From: Larix kaempferi
Lineage: Eukaryota; Streptophyta; Pinopsida; Pinales; Pinaceae
Reading direction: 5' to 3'
Assembly: GCA_027924585.1 (NCBI GenBank)
Contig: BSBM01000486.1
Span: 41,472,501-41,536,500 of the forward strand
Length of the DNA stretch: 64,000 nt
Shown here: positions 1-11,654 of the stretch, piece by piece
Layout of the letters: each line of letters begins with the position of its first letter
Numbering within the stretch: position 1 is the first letter of the stretch
The notes under the pieces: model-generated
What the model was told of the DNA's origin: nothing
Databases searched by the model: none
Seen by the model: the letters and a program-made list of their open reading frames with translations, nothing else
Program-made: the position numbers and the translations under genes

Positions 1-1468
1 CCCAGGCGTAGTAAAACCCTCCACACAAGAACACAACATGAGGACAAGGACAAAGCAGTAGGACATACAAGGTTTTAAAGCATGGTGACGCCATCGCGCC
101 ACCGACACCTGGGGCACACGAACCCAGGCGTGCATCACCGCGCACAGCACCAATGAAACAACAGAAAAACCTTGAATTAAATTTTCCAGAAAATTCGTAT
201 TTTTGGCAACCATTGCCCAACCTTTGCCTTCGACTCCCATCACCACAACAGCCACCGAACTAATACCCCCGAACGAAAAATATATGTCGGGGACATAATA
301 ATATTAAAAATTAAAATGAGTTATATTTTTTTCTATAACAATTGATAATATAAATTTGGTAAGCTATACGTATTTTGTATTATTTAAAATTTGGTCAAAT
401 TTTGATGATACATCTTTTAACAAGAGAAATAGTTGCAAAGCAGCAAGTCCCTGCTCCTGATTTTGTTTATTTGAATATAGCAAAATAAAGAGAAAAAGTC
501 AATGGGCTTAATGGTATAATCAAGATCTTCCGCTTAATTGATTTACATGCAATAGTATCATCAAGGGTTAATTTTTTATCTCCTATGGGTCCCTGTTTTA
601 TTATGCTTGATATGAAGATGTTTCTTAGTATCTTACCATGGATAGTTTAAAACAACTGTATTGTTTGGGGGCTAGTTGTATAGGTTTCATTTTTTGTATT
701 TTTTTGAATTCGTGAGGAAGAAAGGTAGAGTAGATTTAACCCTATTATGTTTCCATACTGAATTGGAGTACCCCTCCTTACACAAAAAATAACAATTGAA
801 AATGGGCAAATAGAGTTCCAAAATCTGAATCTTCCCTAATGACGATTTTTTTGGAAAATGTGGAAAGAGTAAAAAACCAAGTTTTTTCATAAAAGTCGTG
901 ACTTTTGGGCAGTGAAAATTAGAGTTGATACACTTCCATAATATGAAACATGCCTGGAAATAAGAACTGATACACTTCAGTAATATGAAACATGTCATTT
1001 TTTTATACTGGAAAATTGAGTTTGGGATTTATTTTGATAGATTTGATTAAATACTAATAAATTAATTGTTCATTATAACCTGAATATTGATGGAATAGTG
1101 CTAAGTTTCTCAACTTCCATAATCATGGATCCCATCTAAAGGCCATTTTAATCATATAAATTTGTACAGATTTTTTATTAATATATAACAATTTTAAAAA
1201 GCTAAACATTAATACTTTGTCCATTCAACATTTATACATTTTTTGTAGGATTAAAAAAATATATACATTTATACTTTGTCGAGCATGGCCAACAACTTTA
1301 GGAAATATTTCCAATCAACACAAGTGGAAGTTTGAAATTTGTGGAATAGACATTGTTGTACATGACATTATAGGTGCAATGCTAGACTATGATCATTTTT
1401 ATAGGGTAAAGGAGGCTAACACATTCTCTACACCTACCTAGATGCGTGTTTGTTTTATTCAATCACTA
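1..1468. other. Intergenic DNA, no gene seen
   Basis: No open frame here resembles a known protein. Positions 1-230 are comparatively GC-rich and the rest is AT-rich. A stretch at about 300-430, with a CTATAACAAT motif at 333 followed by a TTTGGTAAG block, is also found at about 49000-49200. It is therefore a dispersed repeat, possibly the decayed remains of an old element. The short open frames at 687-998 and 1217-1441 are AT-rich and show no domain. Confidence 0.5.
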
Positions 1469-1999
1469 GAATACATGACAATGGGAAATGTAAGATGAAT
1501 CACTAGGGAATACAATGTTGGTGTTTCAGATGTTGGGCTTGCTTAGTTAGTGAGTGCAACTCCATATGCCAACATAATTGTTGGATATAGAGCCCCAGAA
1601 GTAACTGATGCTTGCAAAATTTCACAGAAGTATGATGTTTACAGCTTTGGTGTATTGTTTTTGGAGATTCTGACTGGAAAAGCACCTTCTCATGGATCTA
1701 CTAATGATGATGGAGTCGATATTCCACGCTGGGTGCAATCCATTGTTCGTGAGGAATGGATTACAGAAGTGTTTGACATAGAGCTTCTAAGACACCACAA
1801 CTTTGAAGAAGATATGGTTCAATTATTGTAGGTTGCAATTGATTGTGTTGGACATTATCCATATCAAAGACCCAGTATGAAGGAAGTAGTCAAAAGGATT
1901 GAGGATTTGAGGTGAAATATTGAAGATGATGATGGCACTGAGGATCTATCCAGTTCTGTGGAAATTCCCAAGATAGAGACTAGGGTAAAGATTAATTAA
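1469..1999 (+). pseudogene. Receptor-like kinase fragment (C-terminal kinase lobe), broken
   Basis: One frame from 1469 to 1999 gives the C-terminal half of a plant LRR receptor-like kinase. In order it shows EYMTMGN (hinge-like, 1469-1489), SDVGLA in place of the usual DFGLA, VGYRAPEVTD, YDVYSFGVLFLEILTGKAP, RWVQSIVREEW and RPSMKEVVKRIEDLR. The frame is stopped at 1544 (TAG), 1829 (TAG) and 1913 (TGA), and by a TGA at 1496. The catalytic loop between the hinge and the DFG region is missing, so an internal deletion has occurred. The order and spacing fit the RKL1/PRK-type subfamily of often inactive LRR kinases. The nonsense codons at 1829 and 1913 look like C-to-T changes from CAG and CGA. 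No N-terminal half, signal peptide or LRRs are seen upstream. This is a dead gene fragment that could not make a working kinase. Confidence 0.85.
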
Positions 2000-3307
2000 T
2001 CTCTCTTTGTGTTAGGCTTTGTTTTCAACGCATTGTGTGTTAAGTTAAATCAGTCGGCTCCTCAGATTGCCACGGTATACTAATTAGAAATAGTTATGGA
2101 GATTCTAATAATTCTACAGGTTTAGTTGACCTCCATGTAGAACTGTTTTTTTTGTCATACACTAGAATTACATGTATGATATCCATGACTATATATGTAT
2201 GATATGCATGACTATATTTAACTCGCACAACCGTTGTAGTTAAATTCTCATTTTGAGTATTTTTTGAAGAGAAATTGAATTACAATACCTTCTTGAAATT
2301 AATGTATGAGAGGTACGAAGTTTAGGTGGTACTAGTTTAATATAAGTAGCTAACTTTTCATAATTTATTTTAATTTATATTATATAATTTCAAAATTAAT
2401 ATTTTCATTTTCATTATTAAAAATTAATATATTATAAATGAAAATGAATGAATGTGATATATAAATATATAAAATTTAAATTATTAAAAAAATTATTTTA
2501 TTTTATATTTTAATATATATAATAAATTAATTAATATAATTTATAAAATAAAGACTATAATATGGGCTTAAGACGCTTCTACCTCTCTCTTGTTTCACCG
2601 TGCTTCTACAACTTAATACCTTCTTCCTTACCAGGAAACAACACACATGTCCTTCCATAGGCACAAGGAAAGGATCAAATGCTACTTCGAAGCTACCAAA
2701 TACCCTGATCCACAGGCTTACTTACTTGCAAGGCGTGAGAAAAACTTAGAAATATCTAGCCAAAACCATAGCTTATCCAATGTTAAGAAACATCCTAACT
2801 ACTAGGCTCCACCATTAATATATTACTTGGTTGAACAAGCTTATTTATCTGCCTGTTATTCAATCTTGATCTATGCGCGACGGTCCAGTAGACATAGTGC
2901 TGGCGATTCTCTCCAGCGTGAATGTCTTATCGTGACTGGGTCAGCTGCTTATTAAACAGGTGTTTCAACTGGATAAACAATAGGAATTGATGCTTAAATC
3001 ACGACTGCTTCTTTAGCAAGGTCTGTTTATCCTCAATAAACAGGGTTTAAAGTGGGAACTGGGACCGGTCCTGCCACTTAAGTGGTGGTGGTGGTATCCA
3101 TTGACTCGTGTTTTTCATACAAGGCACTTGTCTACTTGCATGCACTCCCTGTCTGAGCCCCCACTTCTGTATCCTTGCCAAACAAAACCCTCACTTTTTT
3201 ATTCTTCCTTCATTCCTCACTCATTTGCGCTAAGGTTTTGGTATGGTTGTGGGTATGTTAGAACCTGGTTCTCGTCAGAACTTCCATTCCTACGTATTTC
3301 ATATTAT
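2000..3307. other. Intergenic DNA, no gene seen
   Basis: Positions 2335-2550 are extremely AT-rich, made mostly of TTAAT/ATAAT runs. From 2574 to 3307 base composition is mixed, and the one longer open frame (3101-3511) has no recognisable domain and overruns the start of the duplicated block. I see no promoter, RNA gene or terminal repeat. Confidence 0.45.
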
Positions 3308-4330
3308 TGTTATCTAATTTATGGAAGGCAGGCGTGTTTAAGATTGGTTAGAACTTTCACGGCATTGCAAAGCTGCCAAGTATGGAGACATCGGTATCTT
3401 TGGACGAGGCAAAAGTTATGGCCACATCTGTTGGATGCATGCTACAGCAAGCCTCCCAATGGTGCAGTCATCCTCTGTTGGTTGGTTAATGGAGTTGGAG
3501 ATAACTGTTAAGGAATTGCTTGAAGCATGAAAAGTGGGTAGCAGGATGACCTAATACAACTACAGTGCAAGAGCAAGACACATAATCTCCTATCAAAGTT
3601 TTCAAAAAATCAAACGTAGTGCACAGATACTTGTCCATTGGCTGACCAATGAGATCAAAAAGTATGAACTCTTGTTGAGACTGGATTTAGTACTTAAGTT
3701 CTGCACATATGATTTCCAAGGAGATATTTCAGTTCGACATTGGGGTTTGTATATTGCAGGGAACCTTGGCTCCAACGCTTCTGAAGGCACAACCCTCCCT
3801 CCATTTGTCATCCGTGCCTCAGGCCATAAAATGGTGCTCAAGACGAAGAAAGACCTGTTATTATTTTTTTCCACCCCATTCCTCCTCGGTATAGATCTAC
3901 ATATCTTTGGTCCAAAGGGGTTCTCTTGACTGCATTTTGGAGCAATTCTAGGTGGCATCCCAACATATTGTAGTCTTTTCTTTACTCCAAATAGATGGAG
4001 GAGGAAGAAGCAACATGATTTTACGTACATTTATGGGTGACTATTCCATTATCGTTCTTGTCTAACCAAGAACCAATGTGACTAAATTTTTCCTAATTTT
4101 CAATCTTTGTGTTGTAGTAATTGTTATGTACTATCAAACTGTTTAATTGATACTTACATTCTTTTGAGGCTCCTTACCTTAGATACTTTACACTTTAGCT
4201 TTTGTAGTTGTAACATGGTGGTTATGAAGATTGTTTTATTTTGTCTGTTTTTGCAGGTACATGAACGATAAGAAACTGGTGAGGTTGAGGTCCTTACCTA
4301 AGGTAATTGGATAGCAAGGATTGAATATGC
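3308..4330. other. Unrecognised conserved stretch (unit A)
   Basis: This stretch carries small open frames on both strands (plus 3672-3929, 85 codons; minus 3602-4030, 142 codons) that are also open in unit B. Neither shows a domain I recognise. A TTTTTGCAG followed by a short open piece and AAGGTAATT at 4248-4303 looks like a 3' and a 5' splice site around a small exon. This may therefore be debris of a host gene, but I cannot name it. Because the copies are young, open frames shared between them are weak evidence for coding. Confidence 0.35.
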
Positions 4331-4387
4331 ACAGAATGAATCGTAAGATCTAAAATTGTTAGATTTTTGACAGGATAATCCTTTACG

Positions 4388-4401
4388 TGGCGACTCCATG
4401 G
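4388..4401 (+). other. Possible tRNA primer-binding-like motif
   Basis: TGGCGACTCCATGG resembles the GCGACTC-type primer sites that follow the 5' LTR in some Tat/Ogre-type gypsy elements. I could not delimit an LTR upstream, so this is only a hint that 3308-4390 could be a decayed LTR end. The same motif is at 15068-15081 in unit B. Confidence 0.25.
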
Positions 4402-4950
4402 GTTCAAACTGGAAGAAAAAAGAAGGCATACCAGGTGTCACCCAAATCCTGAGCACGCCCTAGTTTATTTTGACCCATAAAGCTAGTTACTAAAGCAAAC
4501 AAACGTTGGTCGACTCTTCATCTGTAGGTAAAAAGCCACAAATTTTCAAATTGATGTAAACAATAATACTCCCAACTGCAAATTGCTACATCGGTGGCTT
4601 TAAAAAGCCACAAATTTGAGAGTTATAATTTGGTAAAAAGAAATATTCCAACCGTGTCCAAGAGAAGCTGACCTCCGAGCCATGCCCTACCCTCAGGGCT
4701 CATCAAGGCTCCAACAACATCATATTGACCACACCACACATTGGCCCTCATGTGCTAGGATGAGAAGATGGTCGGGCTCGTGGTTGTTTCTGTTTCATGG
4801 AGTTGTTGGGGGCTAGCTGCTGGAATGGTACGTTCTTGCTTATCTAACCCTTAGGAAGAGGGACTCAGTCTACCTTTTCGAGGAGTAATATATTTTGTGA
4901 TGGACAGAAAGAGAAACTCTCGGCCACTAGGGTTTAATACATACGGTAGT

Positions 4951-5060
4951 TTAGGATATGTAATCCTATTTTATTTTAGTTCTTCTTACAATTTACCCCT
5001 TTTCATTAGGATATGTAATCCGATTTTATTTTAGTTCTTCTTACAATTTACCCCTTTTCA
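4951..5060. repeat. 55-bp minisatellite, 2 units (unit A)
   Basis: Two adjacent 55-bp units start TTAGGATATGTAATCC at 4951 and 5006. They differ by one base (CCTATT versus CGATTT). The array is expanded to four units in unit B. Confidence 0.95.
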
Positions 5061-5389
5061 TAATAGAGATATGATGTACGATGTAGTTGTTTCCAGCATA
5101 AAAAAAAGTTCCTAGAATTATTACAAAGTCCTCACAGGACTTTCTGTTCGAGCTATGAGTATAAAATTCTGCTTTTAAATTTCTCCAATATGTTGTTACC
5201 AATTACAGTTTGGTACCGTTTCTGTGTAAAATGATTTTTAGTTAGTTTTCTTTAAAAAATAAAACTCTAGTATGACAACAACAATATCCTCACAGTTCTT
5301 AGTTTTCTGTGTCTTTCGTTAGATTTAAATAATGTGAATGGTCGTCCAAGCATGTTAATGAAAAAAATGAAAAAAAGAAAAAAAAAGAA

Positions 5390-6870
5390 CATAAAAAATT
5401 CATATTAAAGAGGTTATAGCAAGGGAATGACATAAAATTAAGGTAAGTAGAACTAATATTTTAATTTAAGGGGAAAAAGAATGATAATAAATTCTGGGTT
5501 AGGTCTCTGACAAAGGGAACTAAGATAAGTGAGTGAAAATAAGAAAATAATATATGGTAAAAGGGAACCAGGTAGGGGTGATAAAGGAATTTATTAGAAA
5601 TATGACATAGAAAATAAAGAAACTTATTAATGTGAAGGTTCAAAAATTAGAGAAAAAAAAAGAGGGTAGAGGTAGTGGGATGCTAAGAAGATTTGTGAAA
5701 TAAGTAGATGTCATGGTTAAAGCGTAATGAATCTATCAATTTTGTTTAGGAATTTCAAGTTAAGATTTACAAATAAGTTTAAATGTGTATTCAATAAATA
5801 TTCAATTTACATTATTTCTAGTTGGTGATTTTGTTCTAGGATGTAAATTAGAGGATGTACAATTTAAGTGGGCCTAACAAATTAAACACATGTTTCATCC
5901 TTGGAGGTTATAGGTTCAAATCCATAGGGGTATGATATCTACACCTCCATAGACTAAGTAGTCAAATAGCTACCCAAGGGGGCTCTTATTAGTCAAATAA
6001 GGGGGTTTCATACATCAATTTGGTGTATGGCTAGTTGTATTGATTAAGTTATGGGTGCAAAAACATGAATATAAGTGAAATAATGATAACTGAGATATGC
6101 ATAAAAAAAATCAGAATGCAACAATGTTTGTATTAATGTGTAAAAGCCTTATACATTGCTATGTGATGAAGAATGTGAAGAAAAGAATGTCTAACTATAT
6201 CATATCCTTTAAATGTTTCATATAGTACATTACACACACATAAGGCTACATTTCAATTACAAGAATGTCTATTAAGCTACCAAACACACATAAGACTACA
6301 TTTCAATTGCAAGAATGTCTATTAAGCTACCAAACACACATAAGACTACATTTCAATTACAAAAATGTCTATTAAGCTACCAAGGACAGTTTGGTTCGAT
6401 AATTAAATATCATTATTTATATCTTGGCATGTCACATGTTGTCATTGACACATGTGTTGATGTAGTGCATTTTTGTTATAGGCACATCATTTGAGCCCCC
6501 ATAACAATCTTGGGGATAGCTGGCATCCACAAATAGAAATAATAGTTCACAAGCTCCATCCATCATATTCTTTTATGTAGGTATATCAAACACATTCATT
6601 CATCCTTATTTTATCCATCCATGACTTACATTCATGGTTGGATGGTTGCAAAATTAAAGAGCCACTTAAGAATCCTGTTGGGTTTGTAGATAGAATCGTG
6701 AGTGAGGGTAGAAATTTTTTCTTCATGTGCTCACTCTCCCTTGTTAATATGCATCTAATAACATATATATGACTTGATGGGTGAGAGCAAAAATGATGGG
6801 TTGGGATCAAGTAATCGTTCTATAGTTGGATTTCATATTTAGTTGTCAAAGATCATAAAGCCTTGCCTTG
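5390..6870. repeat. Dispersed repeat (unit A copy)
   Basis: This segment is shared with 16170-17690 (unit B) and, more diverged, with 50360-50411 joined to 54812-56257. Shared landmarks are AGGTAAGTAGAACTAATATT, the 50-bp minisatellite, the CACATCATTTGA block and GTTGGATTTCATATTTAG. There is no coding content. It could be part of an old element or a genome repeat family. Unit A lacks 27 bp that the other two copies have, bounded by repeated GTTGGATT. Confidence 0.8.
6233..6383. repeat. 50-bp minisatellite, 3 units (unit A)
   Basis: Three 50-bp units run from 6233, with TAAGRCTACATTTCAATT at 6241, 6291 and 6341, each followed by ATTAAGCTACCAAA. The related repeat at 55680-55745 has a single unit, so this array expanded in the lineage leading to units A and B. 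Confidence 0.93.
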
Positions 6871-8431
6871 TTATGCCTTATGGAGAAGTCGTTGGCTATT
6901 AAATATGTTCTCTCTAGTGTCACTTAGTATGGTTGGAAGGTATTCTATATATATTATTCTATCAATAATACTACTCTTGAGCATTATTTACTCACATATG
7001 CATCATTATTGGCATGCATTCCAAATATAAAATATAGATTGGTGAGTGCACAAAATCACAATTACAGGAACATATCCTTATTTTTTATCCACCATTATTC
7101 TCGTCATTCTTTTCGAGCCCTTGTGAAATGATTCAATCATTTTAATCACAAGCCCTTAACCATTTATACTTTGATACTAATTGAAGGAAATGACAAGAGC
7201 AAGGAAATTAAGATCATCATAAAAACAAGAAGATGACGAAAAAAGGTGAGAGCCAAATCAATATTGTATTCACACATAAGGTACCTATATAGTAGAATAT
7301 TTGATAACCACCATGTAATAATCAACCCCAATACATAACTAAAGTGCACAATACTTAGGAAAGTAACAATATCCCAAGATGCACATGTTGGTGGTTTAGG
7401 ACTTAAGATTATTGCCCAAATTGCTAACAAGCATGAAAAGTGAAGGAAAGCACAACATGTTGAGGTGTGCACAGATCGGGCACTAGACTGTGTGTAGACT
7501 ACTAAAGTGTGCATAGGTTGCATATAAGCTAGTGATGTATGAGTGTGTATAAGCTCAACTTGACACACAAAATGTTGTAAAGAATTTATAGGTATAAGGT
7601 TCTCCTACTTAACCTTGTTTATCAATAAAGAAAAAAAACTAAAAACAACCTTTAAACCTTATTTAAATAATATATACAATAATATTACACTAATATATAA
7701 ATAAAAACACATCTTAATAAACATAAAATTATGTAACTCATAAAATATTGACCTCAATCTTCATTACTTCATGCTCAAGTAAAATTTCCCAATGTTCAAT
7801 ATTTTTTTTCAACAGAACAGAAGAGAACAAAAAGATTCTTGCTATTCATAATGTGAATAAAAAAAACTACACATTGAATTGAACCTATACCCTCATGTAA
7901 TTCTTTATATAAAATTAAAAGAAAAAAAGTAACGTGTGAACCAAAGTCAATTATATTTATCTTAAAGCTATACTCACACCCTTTAATCCAATGACGGTTG
8001 ACCACGCTTTGGTTTTCGCAACCCCTTTTGAATTTAAATCTCGAAATTCTATATGTGCCATTCAATTCGGGTGGACGGTCGTCCCCCAGACCAATCATGG
8101 GTGTTGCATTTTTTATATATTTACAAAAAATCATAAGACAAAATTAATTTGCCATCCTCCTCCATTAAATAATAATTTAGCACTAACTTCTTACTCTAAT
8201 GATGTTGTTACATGTATTTGTTTTTAAAAAACCATTTATTTCAATGGCGATAGAATTTTAAACTTATTTTTTTCTCACTAAAAAAGGTATCTGTATTTTC
8301 ATAAGAGAAAAATAAGCATAATCCAAAGGTGCCTTCAGCACAGACAAAACATAGCCCATAATCATATTACCATCAAAGAGAAAGTTTGAAATTATCTATA
8401 AGTTTATCACAAATTACATGGATCACCAGAC
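6871..8431. other. Target-site DNA left of the gypsy LTR (unit A), no gene
   Basis: AT-rich sequence with no recognisable product. The open frames at 7164-7568 and 7796-8134 show no domain, and the first is shortened in unit B. The stretch ends with ACCAGAC, the left target-site flank of the plus-strand gypsy LTR. Confidence 0.5.
7977..8076. other. Unit-A-specific 100-bp patch
   Basis: Between AAGCTATACTCA and GGTCGTCCCCC, unit A has 100 bp that is unrelated to the 71 bp at the same place in unit B (18782-18852), although both flanks match closely for kilobases. One copy has had this piece replaced or rewritten since the duplication. It contains no recognisable element ends. Confidence 0.85.
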
Positions 8432-9847
8432 TTTAATACTCTCAGTTTTTACTTGGAATGTTTTTAATCAAAATGATGTAAATGATATAAATATGTTAGT
8501 ATAGACTCCTGGTGCGGAGCTCAAGGCCAAGGTCCAATCACTAGTGAATGGCTAGGCATGTATGATATTTTTTTTTTATGTGGACCATATGGTTGGTTTG
8601 TTATGCTAACTTAAAATATATGTAAATATTATGTTGCATAAATAGTAAAATGGTTTAAGATGGCTATGTAAAGAGAACTGGAGGAGCTATCATTCCACCA
8701 AAGGGGAAGAGGATAGGAGGCCTATGGGAAACTAAATCATTTGTTGCCAAGTGTCAAACTTAGAACTCATCTAATTATTGCCAAGCCATTTACCTTCTCT
8801 TGACTATTAAACCCAATCATTGAATGTATGTGTGAAGTTGATGGGAAAAGTCACTTCGTGCAGTTATTGAGGCATGGAGGTGGTGACAGCTTTGTCGGTT
8901 GTCAGAAGTCATTTCCTTCTATGGTCAGAAGCTATGTCAGTTTCCTTTTCACCATCATCTCATATCCTTTGGAGTCAACACTCATTCTATCGTTCTTTCT
9001 TGCAGACTTCTACACTACATAGAGATTCTTATTGCTATTCATGACCATTACCAGATTGTGTTTAACCCATAATTTGGAATTTAGAGACATAACTGTAGAT
9101 TTGAAGGCAAAATAGATGGTTGTAGGTGAGCATAGAGGTTGGGAAAGCTAGGAACCTTTACCCATTGAGATTCGCTACTCATAGATGCTTGAGAAGCCAT
9201 GATTTATGCTACTTGAGGTTCTCCAACAACATATAGTAGATTGGACTCTTACTGCACACACTGGTAAGCACTATAAGGGTTGGATTTCCTTAGGGAACCG
9301 TTGATCAGTGAAGGGAAATTCCTTCCTCGTGTTGTGTGAGGCAATTGGAAGGGGTGCCATGGCTGTGATGGCTGAGTGAAATCCTTGTAAATCTCTGGAT
9401 GAGCATTTGGTTCAGCTTAGAGGACGGAATGGGTTGTGGGCTAAGCGAGAGAAGCCTATAGATGTTTCATTCGCCCTGGTGGCCTCATAGGCCAGCTTGG
9501 GGGTGGCCTCTTAGCATAAATAGTATATGTTGTATAGAGTGCCTATGGTTGGGTGGAAAATCGCTCTTACACAGCTAGTTGCTTGGATCTTCTTTGTTTA
9601 AAGATAAGTATTCTCGTTGTATCTTGTGTGCAATGTTTTATTTATATCCCAAAGATAATTATGTGTGTAATTGCATGTGTTGTGTGTGTGTGTGGATGGA
9701 TTTTATTTCCATTGTGTATTTTTATTATGCATCTACACACATTTTAATTGTCATGGATTTGTATTATGGCTATGGGACAAAATTTAGAAGACCAAATTTA
9801 GTTAATATCCCCTCTTGTGGGCCATATTGATAGATGTGGACATTACA
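8432..9847 (+). repeat. Gypsy 5' LTR (unit A copy)
   Basis: About 1416 bp, corresponding to 19207-20616 and to the 3' LTR at 46869-48292. It begins TTTAATACTCTCAG (the intact 3' LTR begins TGTAATACTCTCAA, so the first bases have changed) and ends GGACATTACA. Three bases later comes a perfect initiator-Met primer site. A TG-rich run at 9680-9698 lies near the 3' end. The element belonging to this copy is truncated by the duplication junction. Confidence 0.93.
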
Positions 9848-9850
9848 GAG

Positions 9851-9862
9851 TGGTATCAGAGC
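9851..9862 (+). other. Primer-binding site, initiator-Met tRNA
   Basis: TGGTATCAGAGC lies three bases after the LTR end. It is complementary to the 3' end of plant initiator-Met tRNA and sets the element on the plus strand. Confidence 0.92.
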
Positions 9863-11654
9863 TTGTAGTTGCAATACCGGAGCTGTATGGACCAAAAATG
9901 CACACTTACAAGCAAAAATCTAAGTTTGCAGATGAGATGCACTTGTGAAAACTCATAGTTATAAGTGATAGATGGTATTCTAACCAAGTCATGGGTTAGA
10001 TCTATGGTCTACGAGTGGGAGAGGTAGAATCATTAATGGAATTTTTTGAAATATGCATATTTGTAGTAGAAAGGTTCTATTCTATTACGTGACAAATAAC
10101 CCCTTATTGTCGAAATAGAATTTCACACAATTTTGAAATTTTGGTAATTTTAAGGTGGGCCACACCTGTGCCACATGGACAGGTGATGTGGAGGAGCCAC
10201 GTGGGTGGGAGGTATGATGTGGACTCACCACATCAGACCCACGCAAGGGCGACTGTATGTGGAGGTTGATGGAGATCTAACCATCGGGCATCAGAGAAGA
10301 TCAACGCTTGCAATTGATAATGCATCAACAACTTGCGTGATAGTTAACAATATGCAGATGAAAATCTGACCATCAGATGATAGGGAAGATCGATGGTTAC
10401 GGTTAATAGTTAGAAAACATGCACGTTGGTCAAACAACGGGCAGGTAAGCCATTGAGCCAAAACCGCTAACCACATGTCATCTCTTGATCAGCAACGGCT
10501 CCCCAAGAAATTTTCCAAAACAACTTTTGTGGTGAACTGTTACCACTCCTGGTAACAGGAAACTGCCGACGCATTGGCACCCATGTCCGGGTGGTATGAC
10601 AACTTGACAAATAAGGGTGACATGTAAGACCCGTCTAACACATCAGCAAGCACGTGTGCGGACATGTTAGCACCCTGCCACATCAGTAGAAATGGCGGTG
10701 TTCTTATGCGCCAGATTGTGTGAAATCAAAAGACTTACAAAAAAAAACAAGGGTGCTGCCTGACTCACCCTACAGCTACACCATAAGGGAGAAAGCCCCC
10801 TTTACCCCCATTATTTTTTATAAAAATAAATAAAGTTAGTTCTGGATTTTAACTACAGCTACTAGAACAGTATAAAATTTGGAAAATTGTGGATTACAAG
10901 GGGGTGTTGTAGAATTGTAAAAACTTATAAGTATGGAGGGAGTGGAAAAAGACAAAAGTAGTCGATTCCATAATTTTATAAAAGATGATTGGAGCATTAT
11001 ATCAGAGAGGGGAAAGTTGCTAAGTAATATTGGTAACATGTACTATCCAATCCAATATAGCATTTGTTCTATCTTTCCATAGATTGCCTTCTATAGGTGT
11101 CTAAAGTTGGCCTCTGGAATTAAATGAACCTACAGGAAAAGTGCATAAATTGGGGAAACTTGGCAATTTTGAAGGATTGTAACTGCCTGCTCAAGAATCA
11201 GAATTGAGCACACTTCTAGCCATTAGAAATCTTATCCATAGGGGAACAATTGTTCATATTTAAATTATATAGCGGTGATTTAGATGTTTCTATAATTTGA
11301 TCAAAAAAGTGTTGATAGCCATCATTTGACAAAAAATGTCAATATGGGCATTTTCCAGAATACATGAAAAATGATTTTTGATTTTCTAAGAATGTAATAA
11401 ATCTATAAATGTGTTTATGTGAACACTTTTGTAATTCAGAATTTATATCGGATGCAGTTAAGGGTTCAACATTCAGTATATTGCAGTTGGGAAATATTTG
11501 GTCTTGGTTGGGCCAAGAAGATCATAATAATGGATGATGCACATGATCCCTATTAAGTTGAGACATATATCATGGGACAGAACATACCGATTGAAAATGT
11601 AGAGACATAATCTAATGGTAGAAGAAACCAAGTGACACCCCCAGATATTGTAGA
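9863..11654 (+). other. Gypsy leader (unit A), non-coding
   Basis: About 1.8 kb lies between the primer site and the first gag-like sequence. It has no recognisable coding content, and its short open frames show no domain. A long untranslated leader of this kind is common in plant gypsy elements. Confidence 0.6.

Noticed and set aside
3602-4030. 142-codon minus-strand ORF shared by units A and B as a new gene
   Set aside because: The copies are too young for shared openness to mean selection. It overlaps another open frame on the plus strand and has no recognisable domain.
7164-7568. Membrane-protein-like minus-strand ORF
   Set aside because: It is hydrophobic because the DNA is AT-rich. 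It is shortened in unit B and has no family resemblance.
9680-9700. TG-rich run as telomeric or regulatory repeat
   Set aside because: It is a short GTGTGT microsatellite in the gypsy LTR, present in all LTR copies. It has no telomere motif array.
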